DNA of 64,000 bases from Pseudomonas putida (GCF_028682635.1 NZ_JANHLK010000013.1:62001-126000), one strand, 5' to 3'. Shown: positions 16,744 to 25,951, numbered from the stretch's first letter. Translations and numbers: made by a program. Notes: generated from the sequence alone by a model not told the origin.

Positions 16744-17310
16744 ATGGCTTTTCCGCTGAAAATCACGTTGGTCGCGGCGTTGTCGTTACTCGCTGCCTGC
16801 CGCAGCGATCCGATCCAGTTTCACACCCTGACCCCGACCCAGCCGGCGGTCAATTCACGCAGTACCGCCGGTATCCAGATTGAAATGCTCACCGTACCGC
16901 CCCAGGTCGATCGCCCGCAGATCGTCGTGCGCGAGGGCAATACCGGCATGGCGATCCTCGAAACCGAGTGGTGGGGGGCCAGCCTGGTGGACGAGTTGCG
17001 CAGTGCCCTGACCGACCAGATGATCAACAACAATCCGCAACGCAGGGTATCGGTGCGGCTGGAGGTGCAGCGCTTTGATTCGATTCCCGGCCAGTATGGG
17101 TTGCTCGACGTGAAATGGCGCCTGCGTACCAACAATGGCAGTGAAAGCCTCATGGACACCTGCCGCAGCACCCTGCAGACACCGTCGGGACCGTCCATCG
17201 ATGAGCTGGTGGCGGCGCAGCAGAACAACGTCAGGCGCCTGGCGGCGCTAATCAACCAGGCAGCGGCCTCCACGCAAAAAGGTTGTCCATCCGCAAGTAC
17301 CAGCCCATAA
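16744..17310 (+). CDS. pqiC: PqiC, outer-membrane lipoprotein
   Basis: This 188-aa lipoprotein has a lipobox LLAAC with the modified cysteine at residue 19 and the PqiC (ABC-type transport auxiliary lipoprotein) pattern FHTLTP and VREGNTGMAILETEWWGASLVDELRSAL. It is the outer-membrane partner of PqiB. An earlier ATG at 16723 overlaps the pqiB stop, but 16744 has AGGAG at 9 bases and gives a normal-length signal, so I use it. The last gene of the pqi operon; a REP pair follows. Confidence 0.88.
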   Translation: MAFPLKITLVAALSLLAACRSDPIQFHTLTPTQPAVNSRSTAGIQIEMLTVPPQVDRPQIVVREGNTGMAILETEWWGASLVDELRSALTDQMINNNPQRRVSVRLEVQRFDSIPGQYGLLDVKWRLRTNNGSESLMDTCRSTLQTPSGPSIDELVAAQQNNVRRLAALINQAAASTQKGCPSASTSP

Positions 17311-17320
17311 CACCATCCCC

Positions 17321-17406
17321 CTGTGGGAGCGAGCTTGCTCGCGATGGTGTGTCAGGCGACATCAATGTGTCTGATACACCATCGCGAGCAAACTCGCTCC
17401 CACAGG
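17321..17406. repeat. REP inverted pair (GAGCTTGCTCGCGATGG type)
   Basis: CTGTGGGAGCGAGCTTGCTCGCGATGG and its inverted partner (one mismatch, AAACTCG) separate the pqi operon from the iron transporter. Likely 3' end of the pqi transcript. Confidence 0.9.
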
Positions 17407-17408
17407 CT

Positions 17409-17427
17409 GCAAATGATTCGTATTGAT
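17409..17427. promoter_or_regulatory. Weak Fur-box-like site before the iron transporter
   Basis: The 19 bases starting GCAAATGATTCG match about 10 of 19 positions of the Fur consensus, 80 bases upstream of the ferric binding protein. The position suits Fur control of an iron uptake operon, but the match is weak and unproven. Confidence 0.25.
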
Positions 17428-17506
17428 CTAGAATAATTGACGACCTTCTTTTGTCGATTCGCTCGTATCAGCCTGCAAGACCAACAATAACAGGAGCTGA
17501 CGCCGC

Positions 17507-18520
17507 ATGAAGTCCACGATCCCTTCGTTCCTCAAAAAAGCCTTGCTGGTCACCGCCCTGGTGAGCGCAGGTCACGTATACGCCGCCGATACCGTCGGCA
17601 TCGTGGTCTACAACGCCCAGCACGAAAGCCTGACCAAATCCTGGGTCGAAGGGTTTACCCAGGAAACCGGCATTCCGGTGACGATGCGCAACGGCGACGA
17701 CACCGAAATGGGCAACCAGATCGTGCAGGAAGGGGCCGACTCGCCGGCGGATGTGTTCCTCACCGAAAACTCCCCGGCGATGGTCCTGGTCGACGGCGCA
17801 GGCTTGTTTGCCCCCGTGGACAAGGCCACCCTGGAGCAGGTCGACCCGGCCTACCGCCCGGCCCACGGCAAATGGGTGGGGATCGCGGCGCGTTCCACGG
17901 TGTTCGTCTACAACCCGAGCAAACTGCCCCAGGACAAGTTGCCCAAGTCGATCATGGACCTCGCCGAGCCAGAGTGGAAAGGCCGCTGGGGCGCCTCGCC
18001 CGGTGGTGCCGACTTCCAGGCCATCGTCGCCGCCATCCTCGAACAGAAAGGCGAAGCCGCGACCCTGGACTGGCTCAAGGCGATGAAGACCAACTTCACG
18101 GCCTACCGGGGCAACAGTTCGGTGCTCAAGGCGGTGAATGCCGGGCAGATCGACAGCGGCGTGATCTACCACTATTACAGCTTCGTCGATCAGGCCAAGA
18201 CCGGCGAAAACAGCAAGAACACCGCCCTGCACTACTTCAAGCACAAGGATCCGGGGGCGTTTGTCAGCATTTCCGGAGGCGGCGTCCTGGCCTCCAGCAA
18301 GCACAAGGAACAAGCCCAGGCGTTCCTCAAGTGGATCACCGGCAAGGACGGCCAGGCCATTCTCAAGGACGGCAAATCGTTTGAATACGCCGTGGGCAAG
18401 AACGCCGAATCCAACCCTAAACTGGTGCCTTTGCAGCAGCTCGACGCCCCATCCGTCGACGCCTCGAAACTCGACAGTAAAAAAGCCGTGGAGCTGATGA
18501 CTCAGGCAGGACTGCTTTAA
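17507..18520 (+). CDS. Ferric-iron ABC transporter, periplasmic binding protein (FbpA-like)
   Basis: This 337-aa protein has a signal peptide ending at HVYA (about residue 26) and the FbpA/AfuA pattern: VVYNAQHESLTKSWVEGFTQETGIPV, SPADVFLTENSPAMV and the C-terminal iron-ligand tyrosines in IYHYYSF (Y223 and Y224). Family members bind Fe3+ with two adjacent tyrosines and hand it to FbpB/FbpC. Both partner genes follow directly (3 bp gap, then 4 bp overlap), so this is a complete transporter operon. A weak Fur-box-like site lies upstream. Confidence 0.92.
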   Translation: MKSTIPSFLKKALLVTALVSAGHVYAADTVGIVVYNAQHESLTKSWVEGFTQETGIPVTMRNGDDTEMGNQIVQEGADSPADVFLTENSPAMVLVDGAGLFAPVDKATLEQVDPAYRPAHGKWVGIAARSTVFVYNPSKLPQDKLPKSIMDLAEPEWKGRWGASPGGADFQAIVAAILEQKGEAATLDWLKAMKTNFTAYRGNSSVLKAVNAGQIDSGVIYHYYSFVDQAKTGENSKNTALHYFKHKDPGAFVSISGGGVLASSKHKEQAQAFLKWITGKDGQAILKDGKSFEYAVGKNAESNPKLVPLQQLDAPSVDASKLDSKKAVELMTQAGLL

Positions 18521-18523
18521 TTG

Positions 18524-20122
18524 ATGCCTGAAATCCTGCCCGCGGGTACCGCCCAAGCGCTACCCGCCAATTTGCGTAGACGATCGCGCGGCGTGTTCGC
18601 GAGCCGCGGTGGCGCGTGGGTGGTCGGTTTGTCGGTGCTGGTGTCGTTGCTGGCGCTGCTGCCGATTGCCTACGTCATCGGCGTGTCCCTGCAGACCGGC
18701 TGGTCCACGGTGGTGACCCTGGTGTTCCGGCCACGGGTGGGCGAGTTGTTGATCAACACCGTGTTGCTGGTGGTGCTGACGATTCCCCTCTGTATCGCGC
18801 TGGGTGTGACACTGGCCTGGCTGACCGAGCGCACGGATCTGCCGGGGCGTCGCTGGTGGTCGTTGCTGGCCACGGCGCCCCTGGCGGTGCCGGCCTTCGT
18901 CCACAGTTATGCCTGGGTCAGCCTGGTGCCGCCGATTCACGGCTTGTTCGCCGGGGTGCTGGTGTCGGTGATTGCCTACTTCCCGTTCCTGTACCTGCCG
19001 ATTGCCGCGACCTTACGGCGCCTCGACCCGGCTATCGAAGATGTCGCCGAATCGCTGGGGCTCAAGCCGTGGGCGGTGTTTTTTCGCGTGGTGCTGCCGC
19101 AGTTGCGCCTGGCCATTTGCGGTGGCGCGTTGCTGGTCGGCCTGCACCTGCTGGCCGAATATGGCCTGTACGCGATGATCCGCTTCGACACCTTCACCAC
19201 CGCGATCTTCGATCAGTTCAAATCCACCTTCAACGGGCCTGCCGCCCACATGCTGGCCAGCGTGCTCGCCCTGTGCTGCCTGGTGATGCTGACCGTGGAA
19301 TCCGCCGCACGGGGCCATGCGCGCTACGCCCGCGTGGGCTCCGGGAGTGCCCGTGAGCAACGGATCGTGGGCCTGAAAACCCCGGCCAGGGTGCTCGCAC
19401 TGGCGTTGCAGAGCACCACCTGCGCCCTGGCGCTGGGTGTGCCCTTGATCACCCTGGGCGGCTGGCTGATCGCCGGCGGCGTGCAGGCCTGGAACCTGGG
19501 CGAGCTGCTGCCGGCGCTGCAACAGACCCTGATGCTGGGCGTGGCGGGGGCTGCCCTGACCACCTGCGCCGCCATTCCGATTGCCTGGCTGTCGATCCGC
19601 CATCCCGGACGCCTGCAGCGGCTGCTGGAAAGCTGCAACTACATCACCAGTTCATTGCCGGGCATCGTCGTTGCGCTGGCACTGGTGACCGTCACCATTC
19701 ATTTTGCCCGGCCGATCTACCAGACCACCGTCACCGTGCTGCTGGCGTACCTGCTGATGTTCCTGCCCCGGGCGCTGGTGAGCCTGCGCGCCGGCATCGC
19801 TCAGGCACCGGTGGAGCTGGAAAACATGGCCCGCAGCCTGGGCCGCTCCCCTGCCCGCGCGTTATGGCTGATCACCCTGCGCCTGGCCGCTCCGGGTGCG
19901 GCTGCCGGTGCGGCGCTGGTGTTCCTGGCGATCACCAATGAACTGACCGCCACCCTGTTGCTCGCGCCCAATGGCACACGGACCCTGGCGACCGGGTTCT
20001 GGGCCATGACCAGCGAAATCGACTATGTCGCGGCGGCGCCCTATGCCCTGCTGATGATCCTGTTGTCGCTGCCGTTGACCGGGCTCCTGTATCACCAATC
20101 GAAAAAAACGGCTGGCCGATGA
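18524..20122 (+). CDS. Ferric-iron ABC transporter, fused permease (FbpB-like)
   Basis: This 532-aa inner-membrane protein carries two ABC permease domains in one chain, each with the EAA-type loop (EDVAESLGLKPWAVFFRVVLPQLR near 170 and ENMARSLGRSPARALWLITLRLA near 435), as in FbpB. It transports iron released by the binding protein. The ATG at 18524 is used; a TTG at 18521 precedes it directly. The gene ends in an ATGA overlap with the ATPase gene. Confidence 0.92.
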   Translation: MPEILPAGTAQALPANLRRRSRGVFASRGGAWVVGLSVLVSLLALLPIAYVIGVSLQTGWSTVVTLVFRPRVGELLINTVLLVVLTIPLCIALGVTLAWLTERTDLPGRRWWSLLATAPLAVPAFVHSYAWVSLVPPIHGLFAGVLVSVIAYFPFLYLPIAATLRRLDPAIEDVAESLGLKPWAVFFRVVLPQLRLAICGGALLVGLHLLAEYGLYAMIRFDTFTTAIFDQFKSTFNGPAAHMLASVLALCCLVMLTVESAARGHARYARVGSGSAREQRIVGLKTPARVLALALQSTTCALALGVPLITLGGWLIAGGVQAWNLGELLPALQQTLMLGVAGAALTTCAAIPIAWLSIRHPGRLQRLLESCNYITSSLPGIVVALALVTVTIHFARPIYQTTVTVLLAYLLMFLPRALVSLRAGIAQAPVELENMARSLGRSPARALWLITLRLAAPGAAAGAALVFLAITNELTATLLLAPNGTRTLATGFWAMTSEIDYVAAAPYALLMILLSLPLTGLLYHQSKKTAGR

Positions 20123-21189
20123 ACACTCTTGAACTGCATTCACTGAACAAAGCCTACGGTTCCCAGCGAGCTCTGGATAACGTCAGCCTGTCGGTGCCCA
20201 GCGGCAGCCGTACGGTCATTGTCGGCCCCTCGGGCTCAGGCAAGACCACCTTGCTGCGGATGATTGCCGGCTTCGAGTTTCCTGACTCCGGGCGCCTGTC
20301 GCTCAATGGCCAGACCCTGGTCGACAGCACCCATGAAGTGCCGGCGCACCAACGTTTGATTGGCTACGTCCCGCAGGACGGCGCCTTGTTCCCGCACATG
20401 ACGGTGGCCGACAACATCGGCTTCGGCCTGTCGATCAAGGGCCGCGAAAAGCGCGAGCGTGTCGCGCAATTGATGGACAGCGTGGCACTGGATGCGAACA
20501 TGGCGATGCGCTGGCCCCATGAATTGTCCGGCGGCCAGCAGCAGCGTGTGGCGCTGGCACGGGCGCTGGCGCAGCAGCCGCAGCTGATGTTGCTGGACGA
20601 GCCGTTTTCGGCACTCGATACCGGCTTGCGCGCGGTCATGCGCAAGATGGTCGCGCGCCTGCTGGCCGACGCGGGGGTCACCACCATCCTGGTCACCCAT
20701 GACCAGAGCGAAGCCTTGTCGTTTGCCGATCAACTGGCGGTGATGCGCCACGGCCGGCTGGTGCAGTCAGGCCATCCGCTGGACCTCTATCGCTACCCCG
20801 ACGACGAACAGACCGCGCTGTTTCTCGGCGACGCCGTGGTCATGCCAGCGCGGATCGAGGCTGGCTGGGCCCATTGCGACCTGGGCCGGATACCGGTCAA
20901 CAATCACCGCAACAACCACTCGGCGCAGATCATGCTACGGCCCGAACAGTTGCAACTGACCAGTGTGCTGCCCGACGCCACCGGTGTCACGGGCTGTCGT
21001 GCCAAGGTGGTCGACCGGGATTTCAGCGGCAACACCTGCACCTTGACCGTGGAGTTGCATTCGCGCACCGCCGATCAGCCCATCGGCCGATCATTGCTGG
21101 TACGCAGCTCCGGCCTGTATGCACCGCCTGCCGGCAGCGCCGTGCAGGTCTCGACCATCGGCCACGCGCATGTGCTGAGCGAGCCCTGA
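20119..21189 (+). CDS. Ferric-iron ABC transporter, ATP-binding protein (FbpC-like)
   Basis: This 356-aa ATPase has Walker A GPSGSGKTT (36-44), the signature LSGGQQQR (136-143), Walker B LMLLDEP (about 157-163) and a C-terminal TOBE-like domain (about 280-350). It powers the FbpA/FbpB pair encoded upstream. Its start overlaps the permease stop by 4 bases. It converges on the recombinase gene with 24 bases between them. Confidence 0.93.
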   Translation: MNTLELHSLNKAYGSQRALDNVSLSVPSGSRTVIVGPSGSGKTTLLRMIAGFEFPDSGRLSLNGQTLVDSTHEVPAHQRLIGYVPQDGALFPHMTVADNIGFGLSIKGREKRERVAQLMDSVALDANMAMRWPHELSGGQQQRVALARALAQQPQLMLLDEPFSALDTGLRAVMRKMVARLLADAGVTTILVTHDQSEALSFADQLAVMRHGRLVQSGHPLDLYRYPDDEQTALFLGDAVVMPARIEAGWAHCDLGRIPVNNHRNNHSAQIMLRPEQLQLTSVLPDATGVTGCRAKVVDRDFSGNTCTLTVELHSRTADQPIGRSLLVRSSGLYAPPAGSAVQVSTIGHAHVLSEP

Positions 21190-21213
21190 TCCCTCGAACC
21201 TGGAGCATGGCCG

Positions 21214-22152
21214 TCAAAGATCGAAGCGATCCACCGCACGACGGCGCTCGTTGTCGTCGCGCACATCGTAGTTGGCGGTGGTCTGGATGTTGCTGTGATG
21301 GGCCAGTTTTTGCGCGATGGACAGGTCGTGTTCTTCGATCACCCGGGTGATGAACGAGCGGCGAAAATCATGCGGCATGATTTTCACCCCCACCTGCGCG
21401 CCCCGCTGCCGGGCGATGTAATAGATCGCGTGCTTGGTGATGCGCTCGCGGGTGATGTGACTGCCACGGCGGATGCGATTGAACAGGAACGGGTCGTCCT
21501 CTTCGCCTTCCTTGAGCATCGAGCGGCGCAGTTCCAGCCAGGCATCGAGCTTGGCGAACGCCCAGGCCGGGGCGTACTTGATCAACTGCTTGTTGCCCTT
21601 GGCGGTGACGCGCAGGCTGCGCTCATTGAAGTCGAGCTGATTGAGGTCGAGATTCACCGACTCCGATTTACGCATGCCCGAACCGTACAGGATCGCGATA
21701 ACGGCGGCGTCCCGCTTGCCCTGTGGCCGAGGATCAGCGGCGCAAACCTCCATCAGTTCCTGGATCAATGAGCGCCGCAGGTTGCGCCCCTGGGACAGGC
21801 GCGTACCGGCGATGCCCTTGACCGAGCGCATTTTCAACAAGTGCTCCTGGCTGATCAGGCTCATGCGCCACGCTTCGTTCATCACCCCGCGCACCGCATT
21901 GACGTACAACGATGACGTGTTGGGCGCATAACCGTCGGTGCGCAAGGCGGCGACCAGGGCGATGACATCTTCGGGTTGCAGGTTGTGCCAGGCGATCTCC
22001 TCGACATTCATTTCTTCAAAGCCCAGGCGATCGGCGGCGTCCTGCAGGACATAACGCATGGTCAGTTGGCTGGAGGGCGCCAGTCGTGCGAGATACAGGG
22101 TTAGCGGATTGGGTCTGAGGGCACTTGGATCAGTTGCGGGTAAGTCAGTCAA
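21214..22152 (-). CDS. Solo tyrosine recombinase (XerC/D-like integrase)
   Basis: This 312-aa protein has an N-terminal core-binding domain (about 12-110) and a catalytic domain with a complete set: R161 (GSGMRKSE), K186-K188 region (TAKGNK), H261 and R264 (MPHDFRRSF), H286 (LAHHSN) and the nucleophile Y295 (TTANYD). So it should be active in cutting and rejoining DNA. It has no excisionase, phage genes or visible attachment repeats next to it and its codon usage is like its neighbours. It may be a resident chromosomal recombinase rather than a mobile-element enzyme. The role is unknown. Confidence 0.9.
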   Translation of the reverse strand: MTDLPATDPSALRPNPLTLYLARLAPSSQLTMRYVLQDAADRLGFEEMNVEEIAWHNLQPEDVIALVAALRTDGYAPNTSSLYVNAVRGVMNEAWRMSLISQEHLLKMRSVKGIAGTRLSQGRNLRRSLIQELMEVCAADPRPQGKRDAAVIAILYGSGMRKSESVNLDLNQLDFNERSLRVTAKGNKQLIKYAPAWAFAKLDAWLELRRSMLKEGEEDDPFLFNRIRRGSHITRERITKHAIYYIARQRGAQVGVKIMPHDFRRSFITRVIEEHDLSIAQKLAHHSNIQTTANYDVRDDNERRRAVDRFDL

Positions 22153-22337
22153 ACGAAACGGCCTTGGATAAAGAGGAAACAGAAAACGCCATGGCGACAG
22201 GAATGGCCGCTACGCTGCCGGTCGTGGCCGGGAAAGTCAAATGCCCTGCCGACCAACGGCCGGCGTGACGCCGATAGCCGAATTGAAACATGGCATTGCT
22301 AAACCTTGACCGGACTCGATCGGGGCAGGAGCAAACC

Positions 22338-23717
22338 ATGAGAATCAGTGTGTTCGGTAGCGGTTATGTAGGCCTGGTGCAAGCGGCGGTGTTGGCAGAA
22401 GTCGGCCACGACGTGGTCTGCATGGACGTCGACGAGAAAAAGGTCGAATGCCTGCAACAGGGCCACGTGAGCATTTTCGAACCGGGGCTGGGCAGCCTGG
22501 TACGCGAAGGCCTGGATGCCCGACGGTTACAGTTCACCAGCGATGAGAAACTCGCGGTGCAACATGGCCAGGTGCTGTTCATCGCGGTCGGCACACCGTC
22601 CCGGGACGATGGCTCGGCTGACCTGAGCCAGGTGATGGCGGTGGGCGAAGCGGTGGCACGGCACCGTGAACAACCGCTGATCCTGGTGGAGAAGTCCACG
22701 GTGCCGGTGGGCACCGGCGATGCCCTGCGCGCGCATATCGACAAGTGCCTGATCAAGGTCGGACGCCTGTTGCAGTTCGATATCGTCTCCAATCCCGAGT
22801 TTCTCAAGGAAGGCTCGGCCGTGGCCGATTGCCGGCGCCCGGACCGTATCGTCGTGGGCTGTGAACGCGAAGAAGTGCGTGAGGTGATGCGTGACCTGTA
22901 CGCGCCGTTCAACCGCAACCATGAACGCATCATGTTTATGGATTTGCGCAGCGCCGAGCTGACCAAATACGCCGCCAACTGCATGCTGGCGACCAAGATC
23001 AGCTTCATCAACCAGATCGCCGAGCTGGCCGAACACCTGGGTGCCGACATCGAATCGGTGCGCCTGGGCATCGGCGCCGACTCGCGCATCGGCTACCACT
23101 TCATCTACCCCGGCTGCGGTTATGGCGGCTCCTGCTTCCCCAAGGACATGCGCGCCCTGATTCACAGCGCCGAACAGGCCCATTGTTCCAGCGACCTGCT
23201 GCAAGCGGTGGAAGCCATCAACCAGCGGCAGAAACACAAGCTGTTCGAGCGCCTCAAGGCCTTCTACAAAGGCGAGCTGCGGGGCAAGACCTTCGCCGTC
23301 TGGGGCCTGGCATTCAAGCCCAACACCGACGACATGCGCAATGCACCGAGCCGCCTGTTGCTCGAGTCGTTATGGGCCGCCGGTGCCAATGTGCGGGCAT
23401 TCGACCCTGAAGCCATGCAGCAAACCCAGCAGTTGTATCCCGATGAAACCCGGTTGATGCTCATGGGCACGCCGGAATCGGTGCTCAACGGTGCGGACGC
23501 GCTGATCATCTGCACCGAGTGGCAACAATTCAAGGCGCCGGATTTCGATCTGATCCGCCAGCGCCTCAATGCGCCGGTGATCTTCGATGGCCGCAACCTG
23601 TACGATGCCGAGCGCCTGGCGCGCAATGGGTTCATGTACTTCCCGATGGGCCGCGGCGAGTCGCGCAAGTTGCCGATTCCGTATCAGCAATGGCCTGCGG
23701 CGCAGGTGGTCGCCTAA
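22338..23717 (+). CDS. ugd: UDP-glucose 6-dehydrogenase
   Basis: This 459-aa enzyme oxidises UDP-glucose to UDP-glucuronate with two NAD+, feeding exopolysaccharide or lipid A precursors. The NAD motif GSGYVGLV opens the protein, the catalytic cysteine is C266 in GCGYGGSCFPKD, and the C-terminal domain holds NPEFLKEGSAV and WGLAFKPNTDDMRNAPS. ATG 22338 follows GGAG; the earlier in-frame ATG at 22290 has none. It stands alone between the recombinase and a REP-like hairpin. Confidence 0.96.
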   Translation: MRISVFGSGYVGLVQAAVLAEVGHDVVCMDVDEKKVECLQQGHVSIFEPGLGSLVREGLDARRLQFTSDEKLAVQHGQVLFIAVGTPSRDDGSADLSQVMAVGEAVARHREQPLILVEKSTVPVGTGDALRAHIDKCLIKVGRLLQFDIVSNPEFLKEGSAVADCRRPDRIVVGCEREEVREVMRDLYAPFNRNHERIMFMDLRSAELTKYAANCMLATKISFINQIAELAEHLGADIESVRLGIGADSRIGYHFIYPGCGYGGSCFPKDMRALIHSAEQAHCSSDLLQAVEAINQRQKHKLFERLKAFYKGELRGKTFAVWGLAFKPNTDDMRNAPSRLLLESLWAAGANVRAFDPEAMQQTQQLYPDETRLMLMGTPESVLNGADALIICTEWQQFKAPDFDLIRQRLNAPVIFDGRNLYDAERLARNGFMYFPMGRGESRKLPIPYQQWPAAQVVA

Positions 23718-23722
23718 TCCCC

Positions 23723-23805
23723 CTGTAGGAGCTGCCGCAGGCTGCGATCTCTTGATCTTGCTTTCAAAAAATCAAAGGATCGCAGCCTGCGGCAGCTCCT
23801 ACAGG
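23723..23805. repeat. REP-like hairpin, second family (GCTGCCGCAGGCTGCGATC)
   Basis: Same family as 13635: CTGTAGGAGCTGCCGCAGGCTGCGATC and its inverse around an AT-rich centre. It lies 5 bases after the ugd stop, so it probably forms the 3' end of the ugd mRNA. Confidence 0.9.
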
Positions 23806-23827
23806 GATAGTGTGAATTCGCCTTGAA

Positions 23828-25075
23828 GTGAGCCCGCATCTGCCTGAGGATGGCAAGCACGGAAGCTGCCATCTGAATAAGGACATTTACCCCACCGTGG
23901 CCACCTACTCGCTCGTTGTTCGCCGGCTGATGATCGTTTCGCTGACCATCGTTGTCAGCCGCGCCATCATCAGTCCGCTGCTCACCCTGTTTCTAAGCGA
24001 CAAACTGGGCCTCAACCAACAGGACGTCGGCCTGCTGCTGGGCATCGCGGTGTTCATCGCCACCCTGCTCGCCCTGTACGGCGGCTACGTCATCGACCGC
24101 CTGGAAAAACGCCGGCTGCTGATCCTCACGATGCTCTCCAGCGCCATCGGCTTCGTGTTGCTGGCCTTTGCCGAAAACCTTTACCTGGCCACCCTGACGC
24201 TGGTCATTTCCGAAACGGCCTCGGCGTTGTTCCTCATCGGCTCCAAGGCGATCCTCAGCGAAAACCTGCCCGTGGGCCAGCGCGCCAAGGCGTTTTCGCT
24301 GCGTTATACCCTGACCAACATCGGCTACGCCACCGGCCCAATGTTCGGCGTGGTGATGGCCGGGGTCTATCCGATCGCACCCTTCCTGATCGCAGGCGGT
24401 ATCGCCTTCACCAGCATCTTCCTGATGCTGGGCATCCCCAGGGATTCGGCGCAGGCACCGACCATCGGCCAACCGCAGAGCTTCCTCAAGACCCTGGTCA
24501 CCCTGAAGAACGACCGCACCCTGATCATGTTCACCTGCGGCTGCCTGCTCAGCACCGTGGTGCACGGGCGTTTCACCCTGTACCTGTCGCAATACCTGCT
24601 GGTGACCCAGGATTCCAGGCGCACTTTGGAGATCATGGCGGCACTGCTGGCCTGCAACGCCATCAGCGTGATCCTGTTGCAGTACCAGATCGGTCGGTTC
24701 CTCAACCGTGAAAAACTGCGCTTCTGGATTGCCGGCGGCACCGGTCTGTTCATCCTCGGATTGATCGGCTTCAGCGTGGCCGACAGCATGGTCAGTTGGT
24801 GCGTGGCGATGTTCATCTTCACCCTCGGCGAAATGATCATCTACCCGGCCGAATTCCTCTTCGTCGACACCCTGGCCCCGGAAGAACTGCGCGGCAGCTA
24901 CTACGGCGCGCAGAACCTGGCCGCCCTCGGTGGCGCGCTGAGCCCGGTGATCTGCGGTTTCCTGTTGATGCACACCCCGGCCCCGACCATGTTCTATGCC
25001 TTGAGCGCGCTGACGGCCCTGGGCGGGTTCCTGTGTTTCATGAGTGGACGGCGTGTGGCGATACATCAGAAATAA
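23828..25075 (+). CDS. MFS transporter
   Basis: This 415-aa protein has about twelve membrane segments. The MFS loop motif after segment 2 is GGYVIDRLEKRRLL, and the second half begins near residue 215. The fold is that of drug/metabolite MFS exporters of the EmrD/YdeE kind; the substrate is not predictable. Two GTG starts are possible: 23828, and 23897 (23 codons later), which has AAGGA upstream at a long spacing. I list the longer form, but the first membrane segment only begins after the second one, so 23897 may be right. Confidence 0.82.
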   Translation: MSPHLPEDGKHGSCHLNKDIYPTVATYSLVVRRLMIVSLTIVVSRAIISPLLTLFLSDKLGLNQQDVGLLLGIAVFIATLLALYGGYVIDRLEKRRLLILTMLSSAIGFVLLAFAENLYLATLTLVISETASALFLIGSKAILSENLPVGQRAKAFSLRYTLTNIGYATGPMFGVVMAGVYPIAPFLIAGGIAFTSIFLMLGIPRDSAQAPTIGQPQSFLKTLVTLKNDRTLIMFTCGCLLSTVVHGRFTLYLSQYLLVTQDSRRTLEIMAALLACNAISVILLQYQIGRFLNREKLRFWIAGGTGLFILGLIGFSVADSMVSWCVAMFIFTLGEMIIYPAEFLFVDTLAPEELRGSYYGAQNLAALGGALSPVICGFLLMHTPAPTMFYALSALTALGGFLCFMSGRRVAIHQK

Positions 25076-25101
25076 TGAACTGAAGCTTCATTAATATGAA
25101 T

Positions 25102-25130
25102 TTGTCATCATCGGCAATGATCGGCACACT
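25102..25130 (+). promoter_or_regulatory. Candidate sigma-70 promoter for a small RNA
   Basis: TTGTCA (25102-25107) and CACACT (25125-25130) are 17 bases apart. The -35 matches 5 of 6 consensus bases. The predicted start, near 25136, is directly at the first hairpin of the candidate RNA. Confidence 0.45.
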
Positions 25131-25135
25131 GTCGT

Positions 25136-25204
25136 CGTTCCTCCCCCAATAGTTGGAACGACTTCAAGGGCTTTCTGGATTTCCCAGACAAGCCTTTTTT
25201 TTTC
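25136..25204 (+). ncRNA. Candidate small RNA with C-rich loop and intrinsic terminator
   Basis: A roughly 70-base unit lies between the MFS and HPP genes. The first hairpin has a perfect 8-bp stem, GTCGTTCC (25134-25141) with GGAACGAC (25155-25162), and a 13-base loop starting TCCCCC. The second is a bulged terminator stem, AAGGGCTTTCTGG with CCCAGACAAGCCTT, followed by nine T residues ending at 25203. A 17-base-spaced promoter lies just before. C-rich loops can pair with ribosome binding sites. The alternative is a terminator plus hairpin in the HPP leader. No open reading frame explains it. Confidence 0.5.
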
Positions 25205-25233
25205 CTCAGGTTTTCAAAGGAACGCTGTTCATC

Positions 25234-25941
25234 ATGCTAGCTCGCTGGTTGCCCGCCGCCGTCAACACCCGCCCTTCAGAATGGAGTCGTGCTGCCATCG
25301 GCATGGCGCTGGGGACGATGTTCAGCGTCTGGCTGTGCGCCCAGGTATTCGGCATGCAAGTGGCGCAGCACCTGGTGGGCCCGCTGGGTGCCTCGGCGGT
25401 GTTGCTGTTTGCGGTATCTTCCGGTGCGCTCGCGCAACCCTGGTCGATACTCGGCGGTTACTTGAGCGCCGCAGTGGTCGCGCTGCTGGTGGCCCACGTG
25501 CTCGGACGGACCCTGGGCAGCGCCTGCCTGGCGGCGGGCATGGCGCTGATCCTGATGTGCTGGCTGCGCTGCCTGCATCCACCGGCCGGGGCGCTGGCGT
25601 TGCTAATGGTCCTGGCGGACCCGGCGACCATTGCCATGGACTGGAAAGCCCTGGGGCCGGTGATGCTGGCCGCATCGACCATGCTGCTCAGCGCCCTGGC
25701 CTATAACAACCTGACGCGCATTCGATATCCCAAGCGGGCCAGCGAGCCGGTCGCCGTGGTCCCGGCTGACCACCCTCCAATCGACAGCCAGGCAATCACC
25801 GCCCAGGATCTGAAGTTGGCCCTGGCGCAGATGGAAGCCTTCATCGACGTCACCCCCGAAGATCTTGAACAGCTGATCCATGCCACTGAGTTGCAGGCCA
25901 GGCGTCGCAGTATTGGTGAGGTGTTGAGCCGTAGCGCCTGA
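25234..25941 (+). CDS. HPP-family membrane protein
   Basis: This 235-aa protein has about five membrane segments in residues 18-165 and the HPP motif itself in RCLHPPAGALALL near residue 110. The function of this family is not settled; plant and cyanobacterial members transport nitrite. A soluble C-terminal tail (about 185-235) is helical and charged (ITAQDLKLALAQMEAFIDVTPEDLEQLI) and replaces the CBS pair found in some members. ATG 25234 follows AAGGAA. It is downstream of the candidate small RNA. Confidence 0.85.
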   Translation: MLARWLPAAVNTRPSEWSRAAIGMALGTMFSVWLCAQVFGMQVAQHLVGPLGASAVLLFAVSSGALAQPWSILGGYLSAAVVALLVAHVLGRTLGSACLAAGMALILMCWLRCLHPPAGALALLMVLADPATIAMDWKALGPVMLAASTMLLSALAYNNLTRIRYPKRASEPVAVVPADHPPIDSQAITAQDLKLALAQMEAFIDVTPEDLEQLIHATELQARRRSIGEVLSRSA

Positions 25942-25951
25942 ATCGGCTTAT

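Noticed and set aside
17409..17427. A confident Fur box
   Set aside because: Only about half of the consensus positions match; it is listed as a weak candidate only.
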